A stretch of DNA of 36,050 nucleotides, from positions 1 to 36,050 of the forward strand of contig CANQBA010000042.1 of assembly GCA_947589545.1 (NCBI GenBank). The letters are read 5' to 3'. Positions within the stretch are counted from its first letter, which is position 1, and every line of letters starts with the position of its first letter. The notes beneath the pieces are model-generated. The model searched no databases, was not told the DNA's origin, and was given only the letters and a program-made list of their open reading frames with translations. The stretch is from an uncultured Oscillospiraceae bacterium (GTDB lineage: Bacteria; Bacillota; Clostridia; Oscillospirales; Oscillospiraceae). Made by a program: the position numbers and the translations under genes. This document shows, piece by piece, positions 16,198-24,014 of the stretch.

Positions 16198-16236
16198 GCC
16201 GTCCCCTCCTTTCCAAAAGCGTAATCAATTAGAAAA

Positions 16237-16265
16237 AGTATACCATAGCCCGCTTGATTTATCAA
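16237..16265 (-). promoter_or_regulatory. Sigma-A promoter of the NYN gene
   Basis: TTGATA (16260-16265), a 17-bp spacer and TATACT (16237-16242) on the minus strand, about 40 bp before the TTG start. Confidence 0.8.
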
Positions 16266-16324
16266 CCCCCGAAAATCGGCTCTTTTTTTGCGAAAAAAGA
16301 TGAAAAAACAGCCCTGACAGGCCG

Positions 16325-16349
16325 AAGCCTCCGGCTTGGCCGGAGGCTT
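16325..16349 (-). terminator. Terminator-like hairpin after cdd
   Basis: An 11-bp stem (AAGCCTCCGGC and complement) with a 3-base loop lies 15 bases after the cdd stop. A second small stem (CCTG/CAGG) and TTTTTT follow about 15 bases further on the minus strand. It probably ends the deoC-udp-cdd message. Confidence 0.6.
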
Positions 16350-16363
16350 TGATTTTCATGACT

Positions 16364-16780
16364 TCATCGGGGGCCGTCGGGGAGGCTCGCGCCGTCAAAC
16401 CCATAGGGCATGAGCTGGCGGAGGGACACCGTTCTGACCTCTCCCTTCCGGTTCACCATCAGCACGTCCATATCCGGCGAAAACTCCGTCATCACCTGCC
16501 GGCAAACGCCGCAGGGAGCCGTAAAATCCTCTGTTTCCGCCGCCACGGCGATGCGGCGAAAGCGCCGATGCCCCTCGCTTACGGCCTTGAAGATGGCGGT
16601 TCGTTCGGCGCAGTTGGTGGGGGTGAACGCGGCGTTTTCAATGTTGCAGCCGGTGTACACCGTGCCGTCGTCGCACTCCACCGCCGCCCCGACGCGAAAA
16701 TGGGAGTAGGGGGCGTAGGCCATTTCAATCATGTCCATGGCCTTTTGGCACAGCTCCTCAGTTGTCACGATGCACCTCAT
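16364..16780 (-). CDS. cdd: Cytidine deaminase
   Basis: This 138-residue zinc enzyme converts cytidine or deoxycytidine to uridine or deoxyuridine. The zinc ligands and catalytic Glu are in CAE (C57, E59) and PCGVC (C90, C93). The substrate loop ([17 protein letters not shown]) is typical of the short tetrameric class. The start at 16780 overlaps the end of udp by 23 bases; a GTG at 16768 is an alternative. The last gene of a pyrimidine salvage operon, where its product feeds the phosphorylase encoded upstream. Confidence 0.95.
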   Translation of the reverse strand: MRCIVTTEELCQKAMDMIEMAYAPYSHFRVGAAVECDDGTVYTGCNIENAAFTPTNCAERTAIFKAVSEGHRRFRRIAVAAETEDFTAPCGVCRQVMTEFSPDMDVLMVNRKGEVRTVSLRQLMPYGFDGASLPDGPR

Positions 16781-17549
16781 TTCCCCTCGCTCTGTCCAGG
16801 GCGATCAGCCGTTTTACGGCCTCCACGCCCACCTTGACGGCGGCGGAGGTGTCGTGGCTCTCCTTCTGATCCAGGCCTGCGGCCTCCCGCTCCTGGTTCC
16901 ACACCACGTGAAAACAGCTCCCGCACCGCACCTTCAGCGCCGCCGCCGCCACAAAGAGGGCCGCGGACTCCATCTCGCTGGCCTTGACGCCCAGGCGCTT
17001 CCATGCCTCCCACTTCTGCAGAAGCTCATAGCTTACCGGCATACGGCCCGGGGAGTGCTGACCGTAGAAGCTGTCCTTGCACTGGACGACGCCCATATGG
17101 GTGCGGTAGCCCAGAGCATCGGAGGCATCCCGGAGCGCCGCCGCCACGTCGAAATCGGGCACGGCGGGGAACTCGATGGGCGCGTACTCCATGCTGGTGT
17201 GTTCAAAGCGGATGGCGCCGGTGGCCACAACGACGTCGCCGGCCCGCACGTCCAGGTCGATGCCGCCGCAGGTGCCTACGCGGACAAAGGTGTCGGCCCC
17301 GATGGCCGTCAGCTCCTCCAGGGCGATGGCCGCGGAGGGCCCGCCGATTCCGGTGGAGCACACGGAGACCTTCTCACCCAACAGCGTGCCGGTGTAGACG
17401 CGGTATTCCCGGTTCTCCCCGACGAAACGGGGCTCGTCAAAAAGCTCGGCGATGGACGCGCACCGGCCGGGATCTCCGGGCAGAAGCACATACCGGCCCA
17501 CGTCTCCGGCCCTGCACTGGATGTGATACTGCAATTCGGACGGTATCAT
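16758..17549 (-). CDS. udp: Uridine phosphorylase
   Basis: This 263-residue nucleoside phosphorylase of the PNP/UDP (NP-I) family has [10 protein letters not shown] (phosphate site), [16 protein letters not shown], the VRVGTCGGI strand, and [11 protein letters not shown] (ribose site MES motif). It splits uridine with phosphate to uracil and ribose-1-phosphate. A purine-type specificity is less likely, given the pairing with cytidine deaminase. ATG 17549 lies behind AGGAGGGG. The middle gene of deoC-udp-cdd. Confidence 0.9.
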   Translation of the reverse strand: MIPSELQYHIQCRAGDVGRYVLLPGDPGRCASIAELFDEPRFVGENREYRVYTGTLLGEKVSVCSTGIGGPSAAIALEELTAIGADTFVRVGTCGGIDLDVRAGDVVVATGAIRFEHTSMEYAPIEFPAVPDFDVAAALRDASDALGYRTHMGVVQCKDSFYGQHSPGRMPVSYELLQKWEAWKRLGVKASEMESAALFVAAAALKVRCGSCFHVVWNQEREAAGLDQKESHDTSAAVKVGVEAVKRLIALDRARGNEVHRDN

Positions 17550-17600
17550 GGGATCACCCCTCCTGAAAATCTTTTCCTTTTTAAACCTCGGGCCGCCTTC

Positions 17601-18272
17601 TCAACAGGTGCTCTTGTCTGCGGCGGTGTTCTTGACCAGCTTCACGATGCGGCTTGTCCCCAGGCGCGAAGCGCCCAGCCGGATAAACGCCTCCGCGTCC
17701 TCCAGAGAGCCGATGCCTCCCGCCGCCTTGATCTTCACGTGGGGCGCCACGTTGGCGGCAAAGAGCGCCACATCCTCCCGGGTGGCGCCTCCGCCGGCGA
17801 AGCCCGTGGAGGTCTTGATATAGTCAGCCCCGGATGCGGAGACGATTTGGCACAGCTTCACCTTCTCATCTTCGGTGAGCAGGCAGGTCTCGATGATGAC
17901 CTTGAGGATCCGCTCCCCGCAGGCGGCCTTGACGGCGCGGATCTCGCCCAGAAGCTCGTCCCAGCGCCGGTCCTTGACCCAGCCGATGTTGATGACCATG
18001 TCGATCTCGTCCGCGCCGTTTTTCACCGCGTCCGCCGTCTCGAACACCTTCACCGCCGTTGTGGAGTAGCCGTTGGGGAAGCCGATGACCGTGCAAATGG
18101 CCAGCCTGTCCCCCACATACGCCCTGGCCTGCCGGACAAAGCAGGCGGGGATGCAGACCGACGCCGTGCGGTATTTTATCCCGTCGTCACAGAGGCTTCG
18201 GATCTCGTCCCAGGTGGCCGTCTGGGCCAGAAGCGTGTGATCCACCTTTTCCAGAATTTCGCTGATGTCCAT
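17601..18272 (-). CDS. deoC: Deoxyribose-phosphate aldolase
   Basis: This class I aldolase of 223 residues (from ATG 18272) cleaves deoxyribose-5-phosphate to glyceraldehyde-3-phosphate and acetaldehyde. The Schiff-base lysine lies in [11 protein letters not shown] (about K153), and the second active-site lysine in VKIKAAGGI (about K182). CTVIGFPNG and [10 protein letters not shown] are family hallmarks. The start is chosen by the GGGGGAG ribosome site; an upstream in-frame GTG at 18290 has none. The first gene of the pyrimidine nucleoside salvage operon, with its own promoter. Confidence 0.95.
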   Translation of the reverse strand: MDISEILEKVDHTLLAQTATWDEIRSLCDDGIKYRTASVCIPACFVRQARAYVGDRLAICTVIGFPNGYSTTAVKVFETADAVKNGADEIDMVINIGWVKDRRWDELLGEIRAVKAACGERILKVIIETCLLTEDEKVKLCQIVSASGADYIKTSTGFAGGGATREDVALFAANVAPHVKIKAAGGIGSLEDAEAFIRLGASRLGTSRIVKLVKNTAADKSTC

Positions 18273-18303
18273 GATCTCCCCCGTTTCCACGTTTGTATTC
18301 GTT

Positions 18304-18332
18304 ACTATATCACATAATCACGGCCTTGTAAA
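18304..18332 (-). promoter_or_regulatory. Sigma-A promoter of deoC-udp-cdd
   Basis: TTTACA (18327-18332), a 17-bp spacer and TATAGT (18304-18309) on the minus strand, about 32 bp before the deoC ATG. No operator palindrome is obvious around it. Confidence 0.8.
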
Positions 18333-18366
18333 GACTGGCCTTAGATACTTTGACGAAAAATCGGTC

Positions 18367-18957
18367 TTACCGGTCGGGCAGATTGCCCTTGCGGATGTTG
18401 TCCTTCAGAAGCTGATCCGTGACCTCGAACAGCTTTTCCGAGCCCAGGCGGGTCTTCCGGTGGCGGCCGTAGACCGTGCTGGCCGTCACGCCGTGTTCCT
18501 TCCAGTCGCCGCCGTCGTTGCTGTTGTTCAGGAGCAGGGGCTGAAGGTTATCCAGCGCGTGGGCGTACCGGGCTTCCGGCGTCTCATAGGCTTCAAATTC
18601 CTCGAACAGCGCCGTCAACTCCGTCCCCTGGTCGGCGGGGAGCAGGCCGAAAAGCCGCTCCTTGGCCCTTCCCTCCCGCTCCCGCTGGGTTTTCAGCCCC
18701 TCCGAGTCAAAGGCGTAGGTGTCCCCGGCGTCGATCTCCACGATGTCGTGGATCAGGCACATCAGCATGACCCTGACAAGATCCACGTCCTCGTTGGCGT
18801 ACTCCCGCAAGAGATACGCCATGATCGCCATATGCCACGCGTGCTCCGCGTCGTTTTCTCTGCGCCCGTGGCCGGACAGATGGGTCTGGCGGAAAATATT
18901 CTTTTCCTTATCGATCTCCAGGGAAAAGTCCAGCTGCTTTTTCAACCGTTCGTCCAT
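18367..18957 (-). CDS. HD-domain phosphohydrolase (YfbR-like)
   Basis: This 196-residue protein has a full HD metal site: a His in NDAEHAWH (H39), the HD pair (H70, D71) and the distal Asp in ALDNLQ (D135). The layout matches YfbR/YfdR-type 5'-nucleotidases and related HD hydrolases acting on deoxynucleoside monophosphates. Its location before deoxynucleoside salvage genes fits such a role, although it has a separate promoter. The substrate is not certain. Confidence 0.85.
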   Translation of the reverse strand: MDERLKKQLDFSLEIDKEKNIFRQTHLSGHGRRENDAEHAWHMAIMAYLLREYANEDVDLVRVMLMCLIHDIVEIDAGDTYAFDSEGLKTQREREGRAKERLFGLLPADQGTELTALFEEFEAYETPEARYAHALDNLQPLLLNNSNDGGDWKEHGVTASTVYGRHRKTRLGSEKLFEVTDQLLKDNIRKGNLPDR

Positions 18958-18989
18958 AGCCCGTTTCCTTTCCGACAGCTTTTTGTCCT

Positions 18990-19018
18990 ATTGTATTCTC
19001 TTCGCGGGGAAAACACAA
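18990..19018 (-). promoter_or_regulatory. Promoter of the HD-domain gene
   Basis: TTGTGT (19013-19018), a 17-bp spacer and TACAAT (18990-18995) on the minus strand, about 33 bp ahead of the start codon. Confidence 0.65.
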
Positions 19019-19048
19019 GCACAAATTCGGATCCCCCGGCAACGGAAG

Positions 19049-19076
19049 CGCCCCTCCGCAAAAACGCGGAGGGGCG
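19049..19076 (-). terminator. Hairpin after the surface-protein gene
   Basis: A perfect 11-bp GC-rich stem (CGCCCCTCCGC and complement) with a GTTTTT loop lies 15 bases after the stop at 19091. There is no U-run after the stem, so termination may be partial. Confidence 0.55.
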
Positions 19077-19090
19077 TATGGGATAATCAA

Positions 19091-22000
19091 TTATAGACTC
19101 AGGTATTTTGTCAGGACTGTGGCAAGCTCCACGCGCCTGGCGGTGCCGGCGGGGTCGAAGCTGCCGTCGTCCTTGCCCTGGACGACCTTGTTCATACTGC
19201 ACCAGGCAACCGCCTCGTAGGCCCAATCGCTGACCTTCGCGCTGTCGGTGAAGCCCAGCGGGAACATCCACGCGCCGGTGAAGCCGCCGTCGCCGTATTT
19301 CTGCTCGTACCGGTAGAGCATGACGGCCATCTGCTCGCGGCTGATGGGATCGTCGGGGCCGAAGGTGCGGGCGTCGTAGCCGGTGACGATGCCCTCGCTG
19401 GCGGCCCAGCGGATGGCCTCCGCGTACCACTGATCCTCCTGCACGTCCTCAAAGGGCATCATGTAATTGACAACGCCGTTCCCGTTCATGTTCCAGAGGG
19501 TCGTGACCATCTGGGCGCGGGTGACGGTGCCGAGGGGATCAAAGGTGACGCTGTCCTCGCCGTGCATCAGATCGTGGGTGATGACGTAGTCGGTGTACGC
19601 ATGATACCACGCCGCCGCGTCCAGATCCTTGAACCTCCGGGACGGGCAGTCCGCGCCGCCGTCGCAGGCTGTGCGCTTAAAGGAGGCCCGGACGGTCACG
19701 CCGCTGTCGGGCATGGTGAAGGAGTAGGTGCCGTCGGCGTTCCTGACGGCGTCCACCGCCTTACCGGCGGCGTCGGTGACGGTGAGGGAATCCAGCTCAT
19801 ACCCGGTATCGGGGGTGACGGTGAGGGCCACCTTGCCGCCGGCGGCGGTCCGGGTGGGATCGGCTGTCACGGTACCGTGCTCCGGCTCAGTCACGGTGAC
19901 GGGGTAGACGGCGGCGGGCATCGGCGTGTTGGGCACGGGCGGGATGACCGCCGCGCGGATGATGGTGACGGTGTAGGTGGTTCCGTCGGCTACGGTTATC
20001 GTGACGATATTTTCGCCCACCGCCAGGTCGGAGACGGTGATGGTATAAACATCCTTGCCGGTAACAGTCTCATCCTTGGCGGGCGTCAATTCGGCGTCGC
20101 CCAGCTTCGCTGTGACCGTATCGTTCCGTATCGCCGTCGTGGCGGTGAGGGTCAGCTCCGTGACGTCGTTGGGGACGTTGACGGTGTAGGCCGTCTTGGA
20201 CGGGTCGAACGTCTCCATGGCTTCCGTTGAATCGGTCAAATCAAAAAGCATACCGTTCTTCAAGCTGACTACTGTGAAAGTAGAAAAGCCCTTTGCCGTA
20301 AAGCTCACAATTCTGTTTTGGAAATCAATAACGGTGTCGGTATAACGGTTTATTTTTCCATTATGATCGTGAATAATGAGTATTTTGGTGGAACCGGTCA
20401 GCCCACCTCCGAAGCCGCTGGGCAGCTTGATTTTCATCGGCACGTCAACTTCGATCTGCAAAGGCTTTTTGTCCAGTTCAACGGCGTTGACGTTTTCGCC
20501 TTCTTCTGATTCTTCCGGAAGGACAATATCGTCCATATCCGCCGCCGTGGTGGCCACGACCTCATAATACGGGGTGATGTCCAGCGTGAGGATGCCGGCG
20601 GCCTTGTCATATGTCTCTACCGTGGTTTCGACGATGGTCAGAACGTGGATGTAGACCTCCTCCGTGGCTTCAGGTTCTTTTCCGGTGGCACCCTTCAGCT
20701 GCTCTTTGACAGTCTCGGCCTTTTCCTCATCCGCCCATTCGCCGGCGGCGTCGTTCTGCTCCTCCATGGGAAGCTCCGCCGTGATACCGTCGAGGGCTTC
20801 GGTCACCGCCTCTTTATCACTCTCGCTGACCTTGTCAACATTCGCCTCCACGCTGGGCCTATCCACCTTGGCGGCCAGATCGTCCTCGTGGGCTTTCAGA
20901 ACAAGACTGCCCATGTTGTCCACGTAGGATTCAGCATAGCCCTCCCCCACCTTCGTGGAGGTAGTTCCGTCGGAGTAGGTGGAACCGGGTTTCAGATCCG
21001 CCGCCTTTTTGAAGCCGGACTTGACCCGGCTGTCGTCCTTCACCGTGAGGGTGGAGCTCGCGGCGCACTCAACGGCGGCGGTGGTGGTGCTGTCCGTCTC
21101 CACAAGCGTGGACACGGCTCTGGAACCGCCATCCTCAGACCCGTGCTTAGACAACTCCAACGTTCCGTTATTCACTATGACAGGCTCGGTCATGCTCTCG
21201 CCCTTCACATGGACGCCGGACAGGGTAACATCGCCGCTGTTTGTAAACTGTGTGCCGCTGAATTCAAAGATTGTGCCGTAATCATAACCTCTGTAAGGCT
21301 TTTGGGCAACACCTGGCGAGGTGACCGTCCATTGTGGAGGCGCCTTGTGTCCTTCCACCGACAGCGTTCCGCCCTCGTCCACCACAAGATCACCGCTGAA
21401 GACACAAGTCATCTGGGCGGAAATCCAAGATCTGCTTCCTTGGTATTTTCTGTTTGCATTATGGGAAAATTCCACAGAAGCGCCGCTCTGGATTTGCAAG
21501 CCATTTTCAAAGGCGATCGTGTTATTTTCATAGTTTTGCGTTGAAACGGACAAACCGGCGGGAATGGCCGTTGAGTCGTTCACGAACTTAAAATTGTCGG
21601 CGTAGATGGTGATGGTGTCGCTCTCATCCACTGCCGCGACAGCGGCATCAACGGGTTTTTTCGACGTGGGGGCAAAAACCAGCTTTTTGCTGATTTTCTT
21701 GTTGGCTCCGTCTTTGTTAAAGAAATGCAACTCAATCGGTTTTGAAAGATCTATCTTTTTTTCCTGCGTACCATCAATTGTACAGGAGCCTTTGGAAAGC
21801 CCCTCAAATAACGCTGTAAGTGTCGAAATCTTCCATCTGCTATATCCGGTGCCTTCGCCAAATTGATAATCATACCAGTTAACTTGAACTCCGTTCAAAT
21901 TTAATTCACTCTGTAAATGCTTGTCAGATCTAACGACGGTCGGCACTCCTTCATCTTCAAAATAGACAAGAAGCCAAATATCATCCAGGTTATCATTGGC

Positions 22001-22105
22001 CCCTGCGTCAGGCCCCTCCGCCGCTAACACCACTCCCGGCAGCAGCGCCGCGACCATGACTACCGCCAGAAGAAATGCAAGAAACTTACAAAAAAGTCTT
22101 TTCAT
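19091..22105 (-). CDS. Secreted surface protein with three S-layer homology domains
   Basis: This 1004-residue protein is exported by a signal peptide (about 1-28, cleavage near VVLAAEG). The first 400 residues are Ser/Thr/Asn/Gly-rich repetitive beta-structure of unknown role (for example NSGDVTLSGVHVKG and VDEGGTLSVEG). An acidic region follows (about 415-560), then a Cadherin-like beta-sandwich (about 640-715) and a bacterial repeat domain (HGTVTADPTR, VTPDTGYELDSL, about 735-805). Three SLH domains follow (about 820-875, 880-940, 947-1004; FKDLDAAAWYHAYTDYV, FEDVQEDQWYAEAIRWA, FTDSAKVSDWAYEAVAW). SLH domains hold proteins on wall polymers, so it is displayed on the surface. ATG 22105 follows AGGAGG by 7 bases. 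The only strong promoter upstream points the other way, between two inverted repeats (see 22119-22259). Confidence 0.9.
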   Translation of the reverse strand: MKRLFCKFLAFLLAVVMVAALLPGVVLAAEGPDAGANDNLDDIWLLVYFEDEGVPTVVRSDKHLQSELNLNGVQVNWYDYQFGEGTGYSRWKISTLTALFEGLSKGSCTIDGTQEKKIDLSKPIELHFFNKDGANKKISKKLVFAPTSKKPVDAAVAAVDESDTITIYADNFKFVNDSTAIPAGLSVSTQNYENNTIAFENGLQIQSGASVEFSHNANRKYQGSRSWISAQMTCVFSGDLVVDEGGTLSVEGHKAPPQWTVTSPGVAQKPYRGYDYGTIFEFSGTQFTNSGDVTLSGVHVKGESMTEPVIVNNGTLELSKHGSEDGGSRAVSTLVETDSTTTAAVECAASSTLTVKDDSRVKSGFKKAADLKPGSTYSDGTTSTKVGEGYAESYVDNMGSLVLKAHEDDLAAKVDRPSVEANVDKVSESDKEAVTEALDGITAELPMEEQNDAAGEWADEEKAETVKEQLKGATGKEPEATEEVYIHVLTIVETTVETYDKAAGILTLDITPYYEVVATTAADMDDIVLPEESEEGENVNAVELDKKPLQIEVDVPMKIKLPSGFGGGLTGSTKILIIHDHNGKINRYTDTVIDFQNRIVSFTAKGFSTFTVVSLKNGMLFDLTDSTEAMETFDPSKTAYTVNVPNDVTELTLTATTAIRNDTVTAKLGDAELTPAKDETVTGKDVYTITVSDLAVGENIVTITVADGTTYTVTIIRAAVIPPVPNTPMPAAVYPVTVTEPEHGTVTADPTRTAAGGKVALTVTPDTGYELDSLTVTDAAGKAVDAVRNADGTYSFTMPDSGVTVRASFKRTACDGGADCPSRRFKDLDAAAWYHAYTDYVITHDLMHGEDSVTFDPLGTVTRAQMVTTLWNMNGNGVVNYMMPFEDVQEDQWYAEAIRWAASEGIVTGYDARTFGPDDPISREQMAVMLYRYEQKYGDGGFTGAWMFPLGFTDSAKVSDWAYEAVAWCSMNKVVQGKDDGSFDPAGTARRVELATVLTKYLSL

Positions 22106-22118
22106 GTGCTTACCTCCT

Positions 22119-22144
22119 GTTTGAAAATGTGTACTTTTTCAAAC
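22119..22144 (-). repeat. Inverted repeat L, 26 bp, abutting the ribosome site
   Basis: On the minus strand it reads GTTTGAAAAAGT-AC-ACATTTTCAAAC. It is an imperfect palindrome with 11 of 12 matching pairs around a 2-base AC centre. It matches the repeat at 22234-22259 at 23 of 26 positions in opposite orientation. The AGGAGG of the surface-protein gene (22113-22118) is immediately outside it. Confidence 0.85.
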
Positions 22145-22177
22145 TGAAAATTCGCAGAAAAAATCTGTATTTTTTTC

Positions 22178-22206
22178 TTGCAAAAGCGGTCTAAATAAGG
22201 TATAAT
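22178..22206 (+). promoter_or_regulatory. Sigma-A promoter inside the inverted repeats, pointing right
   Basis: TTGCAA (22178-22183), a 17-bp spacer and a perfect TATAAT (22201-22206), with an A/T-rich upstream stretch. It points toward the 3' end of prmA and no plus-strand gene follows for over 1 kb. A weaker minus-strand pair, TTTTCC / 17 bp / TATAAA (22238-22243, 22215-22220), could give basal expression of the surface gene. Confidence 0.75.
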
Positions 22207-22233
22207 AAAATCGTTTTATAATCCCGTTTCGGA

Positions 22234-22259
22234 TTTTGGAAAAGTACACCTTTTCAAAC
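22234..22259 (+). repeat. Inverted repeat R, 26 bp
   Basis: On the plus strand it reads TTTTGGAAAAGT-AC-ACCTTTTCAAAC, the mate of the repeat at 22119-22144. It differs from it at positions 1, 6 and 17 and shares the AC centre in inverted orientation. Confidence 0.85.
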
Positions 22260-22290
22260 AAATTTTCCGCGTTTTTCCATATACTACGAC

Positions 22291-22320
22291 AAGGGATCTC
22301 TCCGCCGGGGGAGGTCCCTT
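22291..22320 (-). terminator. Hairpin downstream of prmA
   Basis: AAGGGA/TCCCTT outer and CTC/GAG plus GG/CC inner pairing make a stable stem 43 bases after the prmA stop. It has no U-run. It could limit readthrough from prmA into the surface-protein gene and also end transcripts from the right-pointing promoter at 22178. Confidence 0.5.
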
Positions 22321-22362
22321 GCGCCGTATAGGGCGTGCGCCCGCGCGGGGATAGACGCGCTT

Positions 22363-23286
22363 TTACCGGCAGATATACGCGTGCCAGCCGTCCTTTTCGC
22401 GGTGCTCCAGTACTCGCAGGCCCGCCTTTTCCAACGCGGCCTTCACCTCGGCTTGACGGCCCTCGATGATGCCGGAGCAGATGAAGGCGCCGCCGGGGGC
22501 CAGGAATTCCGGCACCTTGGGGGACAGGGCGATGATCACGTCGGAGACGATATTCATCAGCACAAGGCCGAATTTCTCCCCGGACAGCCGGCGGGAGAGC
22601 TCCCTGTCCGACAGTACGTCCCCGGCAAAGACGGCGAGCCTGTCCGGGCCGATGCCGTTGAAGCCGGCGTTCTCCATGACCACCGCCGGGGCCTTCTCGT
22701 CGATGTCCACCCCCACGGCCCTTTCCGCGCCCAGAAGCAGAGCCCCGATGGCCAGGATCCCGCTGCCGCACCCCAGATCCAGCACCGTTTGGCCGGGGGC
22801 GTATTTTTCGATTTCGGCAAGGCACAGCTGTGTGGTGGCGTGGGCGCCGGTGCCGAAAATAAGGCCCGGATCCAGCCGCAGCTCCACCCGCTCCGTCCCC
22901 GGGGCGGCCAGCCACTGGGGGACGATGACCAGCCTTTTCCCCACCTCGATGGGACGGTAGTACGCCCGCCAGTTGTTCTCCCAATCCTCGTCGCGAACCT
23001 GACGGGGGATCAGCTCAAAGGCGGGGAGCGCCGCCTCCAGCCCCGCCAGCGCCGCCCTGCCGGCGTGGGAGTCCTCCAGATAGAACTTCACCCGGCACAC
23101 CCCGGCCATGCTTTTCATGAAGTCCTCGTCCACGTAATCCCAATATTTTCTGTTATTTTCCAGAAAATCCCTCACATCCGCCTCGTCCTCGGTGATAAAG
23201 CCCTCCACGCCCAAAGCGGTGAGCCGGCTTGTCAGGGGCTCCAGCTTTTCATGGGAAGTGTTCACGGTTATCTCAAGCCAGTTCAT
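22363..23286 (-). CDS. prmA: Ribosomal protein L11 methyltransferase
   Basis: This 307-residue SAM-dependent enzyme trimethylates lysines and the N-terminus of L11. The N-terminal substrate-recognition domain (about 1-90) starts with the typical MNWLEITVNTSHE. The Rossmann domain has VLDLGCGSGILAIGALLLGA (SAM motif I), VGVDIDEKAP (motif II) and LVLMNIVSDVI (the NI(V/L) active-site motif). ATG 23286 follows GAGAGG. It diverges from the ferritin-like gene at 23365, with a shared 78-bp promoter region. Confidence 0.95.
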   Translation of the reverse strand: MNWLEITVNTSHEKLEPLTSRLTALGVEGFITEDEADVRDFLENNRKYWDYVDEDFMKSMAGVCRVKFYLEDSHAGRAALAGLEAALPAFELIPRQVRDEDWENNWRAYYRPIEVGKRLVIVPQWLAAPGTERVELRLDPGLIFGTGAHATTQLCLAEIEKYAPGQTVLDLGCGSGILAIGALLLGAERAVGVDIDEKAPAVVMENAGFNGIGPDRLAVFAGDVLSDRELSRRLSGEKFGLVLMNIVSDVIIALSPKVPEFLAPGGAFICSGIIEGRQAEVKAALEKAGLRVLEHREKDGWHAYICR

Positions 23287-23318
23287 AATTACCTCTCCGG
23301 TTTTCGTTTATTTTATCT

Positions 23319-23347
23319 ATTCTATCACAGACTAAAGGCGAATACAA
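23319..23347 (-). promoter_or_regulatory. Promoter of prmA
   Basis: TTGTAT (23342-23347), a 17-bp spacer and TAGAAT (23319-23324) on the minus strand. It lies within the intergenic region shared with the divergent gene, whose own promoter is less clear (TATTCT around 23317). Confidence 0.65.
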
Positions 23348-23364
23348 CGAAAGGAGCGGATTTT

Positions 23365-23802
23365 ATGCCTGAAAATGTGGACATGGCCGTTTTGAACTCC
23401 GTTTATCGGAACGCGAAGACCGGCTCCCAGTCCATTGTGGATCTCCTGCCCAGCGCCTCCGACTCTTCCTTCATCGCGGATCTGGAGACGCAGCGGCGGG
23501 AATATGACTCCATCGGCGGCGAGGCCGCGGCCAGGATCGTGGGTCTTGGCGGGCATCCCGAGCCCGTGGGCGAGATGAAGAAGCTGGGAATGAAGATGGG
23601 CGTCACCATGAACACCATGATGAACGACGAGACGGAGCACCTGGCGGAGCTGATGATCAAGGGCTCCAACATGGGCATCATCCAGATGACCAAGGTGGTC
23701 AACGGCCACCAGGACGCCAGCCCCGAGACGCTGGGCCTGGCCCAGAAGCTCATCACCTGCGAGCACGACAACATCCAGAGGCTGAAAGCGTATCTGAAAT
23801 AA
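23365..23802 (+). CDS. Small ferritin-like (DUF2383-type) helical protein
   Basis: This 145-residue, cytosolic, all-helical protein (MPENVDMAVLNSVYRNAKTG) has Glu/His residues spaced as in a ferritin-like four-helix bundle (RREYDSIGGEA, MNDETEHLAELM, CEHDNIQRL). No signal peptide is present. Similar short proteins are common in clostridia without an assigned function; a stress or metal role is a guess from the fold. ATG 23365 is 8 bases behind AAAGGAG. It is a single-gene unit on the plus strand, ended by the terminator at 23806-23832. Confidence 0.75.
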   Translation: MPENVDMAVLNSVYRNAKTGSQSIVDLLPSASDSSFIADLETQRREYDSIGGEAAARIVGLGGHPEPVGEMKKLGMKMGVTMNTMMNDETEHLAELMIKGSNMGIIQMTKVVNGHQDASPETLGLAQKLITCEHDNIQRLKAYLK

Positions 23803-23805
23803 GCG

Positions 23806-23832
23806 CCCCCCGAAAGGGGGTACATATTTTTT
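23806..23832 (+). terminator. Intrinsic terminator of the ferritin-like gene
   Basis: A CCCCC(C)-GAAA-GGGGG stem starts 4 bases after the stop, with TTTTTT at 23827-23832. Confidence 0.8.
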
Positions 23833-23843
23833 GAAAAAAGCTC

Positions 23844-23872
23844 TTGACAAGGGCGGATCGTCCTGATATAAT
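23844..23872 (+). promoter_or_regulatory. Consensus sigma-A promoter of infC-rpmI-rplT
   Basis: TTGACA (23844-23849), a 17-bp spacer and TATAAT (23867-23872). Both hexamers are perfect matches. Transcription should start near 23879, giving a leader of about 135 bases. Confidence 0.95.
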
Positions 23873-23879
23873 ACTCAGG

Positions 23880-24014
23880 CAAAACAAAGCAGAAGCGGCA
23901 TCGTTTCTCACCGGCTCGAGCCTTCGCAGTTCGGTTAACAGCGTCATAAAGCCCAGGCGGGCTTTGCGCGGGTGCCGTTTGGCATCCGTTTTTTGATTTC
24001 GGAGGTGTTTTACC
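23880..24014 (+). promoter_or_regulatory. Structured leader of the infC operon (L20-leader-like)
   Basis: The leader holds a stem AAAGCCC/GGGCTTT (23948-23965) and then a terminator (23970-23994), ending in the infC ribosome site (GGAGG, 24001-24005). In Bacillus the same operon is controlled by L20 binding to its leader and causing early termination. The operon, position and terminator match that scheme; the L20 binding site itself I cannot prove from sequence. Confidence 0.6.
23970..23994 (+). terminator. Attenuator terminator in the infC leader
   Basis: A 7-bp stem GGGTGCC/GGCATCC (one G-T pair) with a GTTT loop is followed by GTTTTTT, all ahead of the infC start codon. Confidence 0.8.

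Larger units (their letters stand above)
22119..22259. other. Putative invertible promoter segment (phase switch)
   Basis: Two 26-bp near-identical sequences in inverted orientation flank about 89 bp of AT-rich DNA with a good promoter pointing away from the surface-protein gene. Inversion at the paired AC centres (22131-22132 and 22246-22247) would move the -10 to 22172-22177 and the -35 to 22195-22200 on the minus strand. Transcripts would then start near 22164 with a leader of about 60 bases. In the orientation shown the gene would be OFF or low. Alternatively the two palindromes are binding sites of a regulator. No recombinase gene lies in the window. Confidence 0.55.

Noticed and set aside
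22151-22177. Small CAGA/TCTG hairpin with T-run read as a terminator
   Set aside because: The stem has only 4 bp with an A-rich loop; it is more likely part of the AT-rich upstream region of the promoter.
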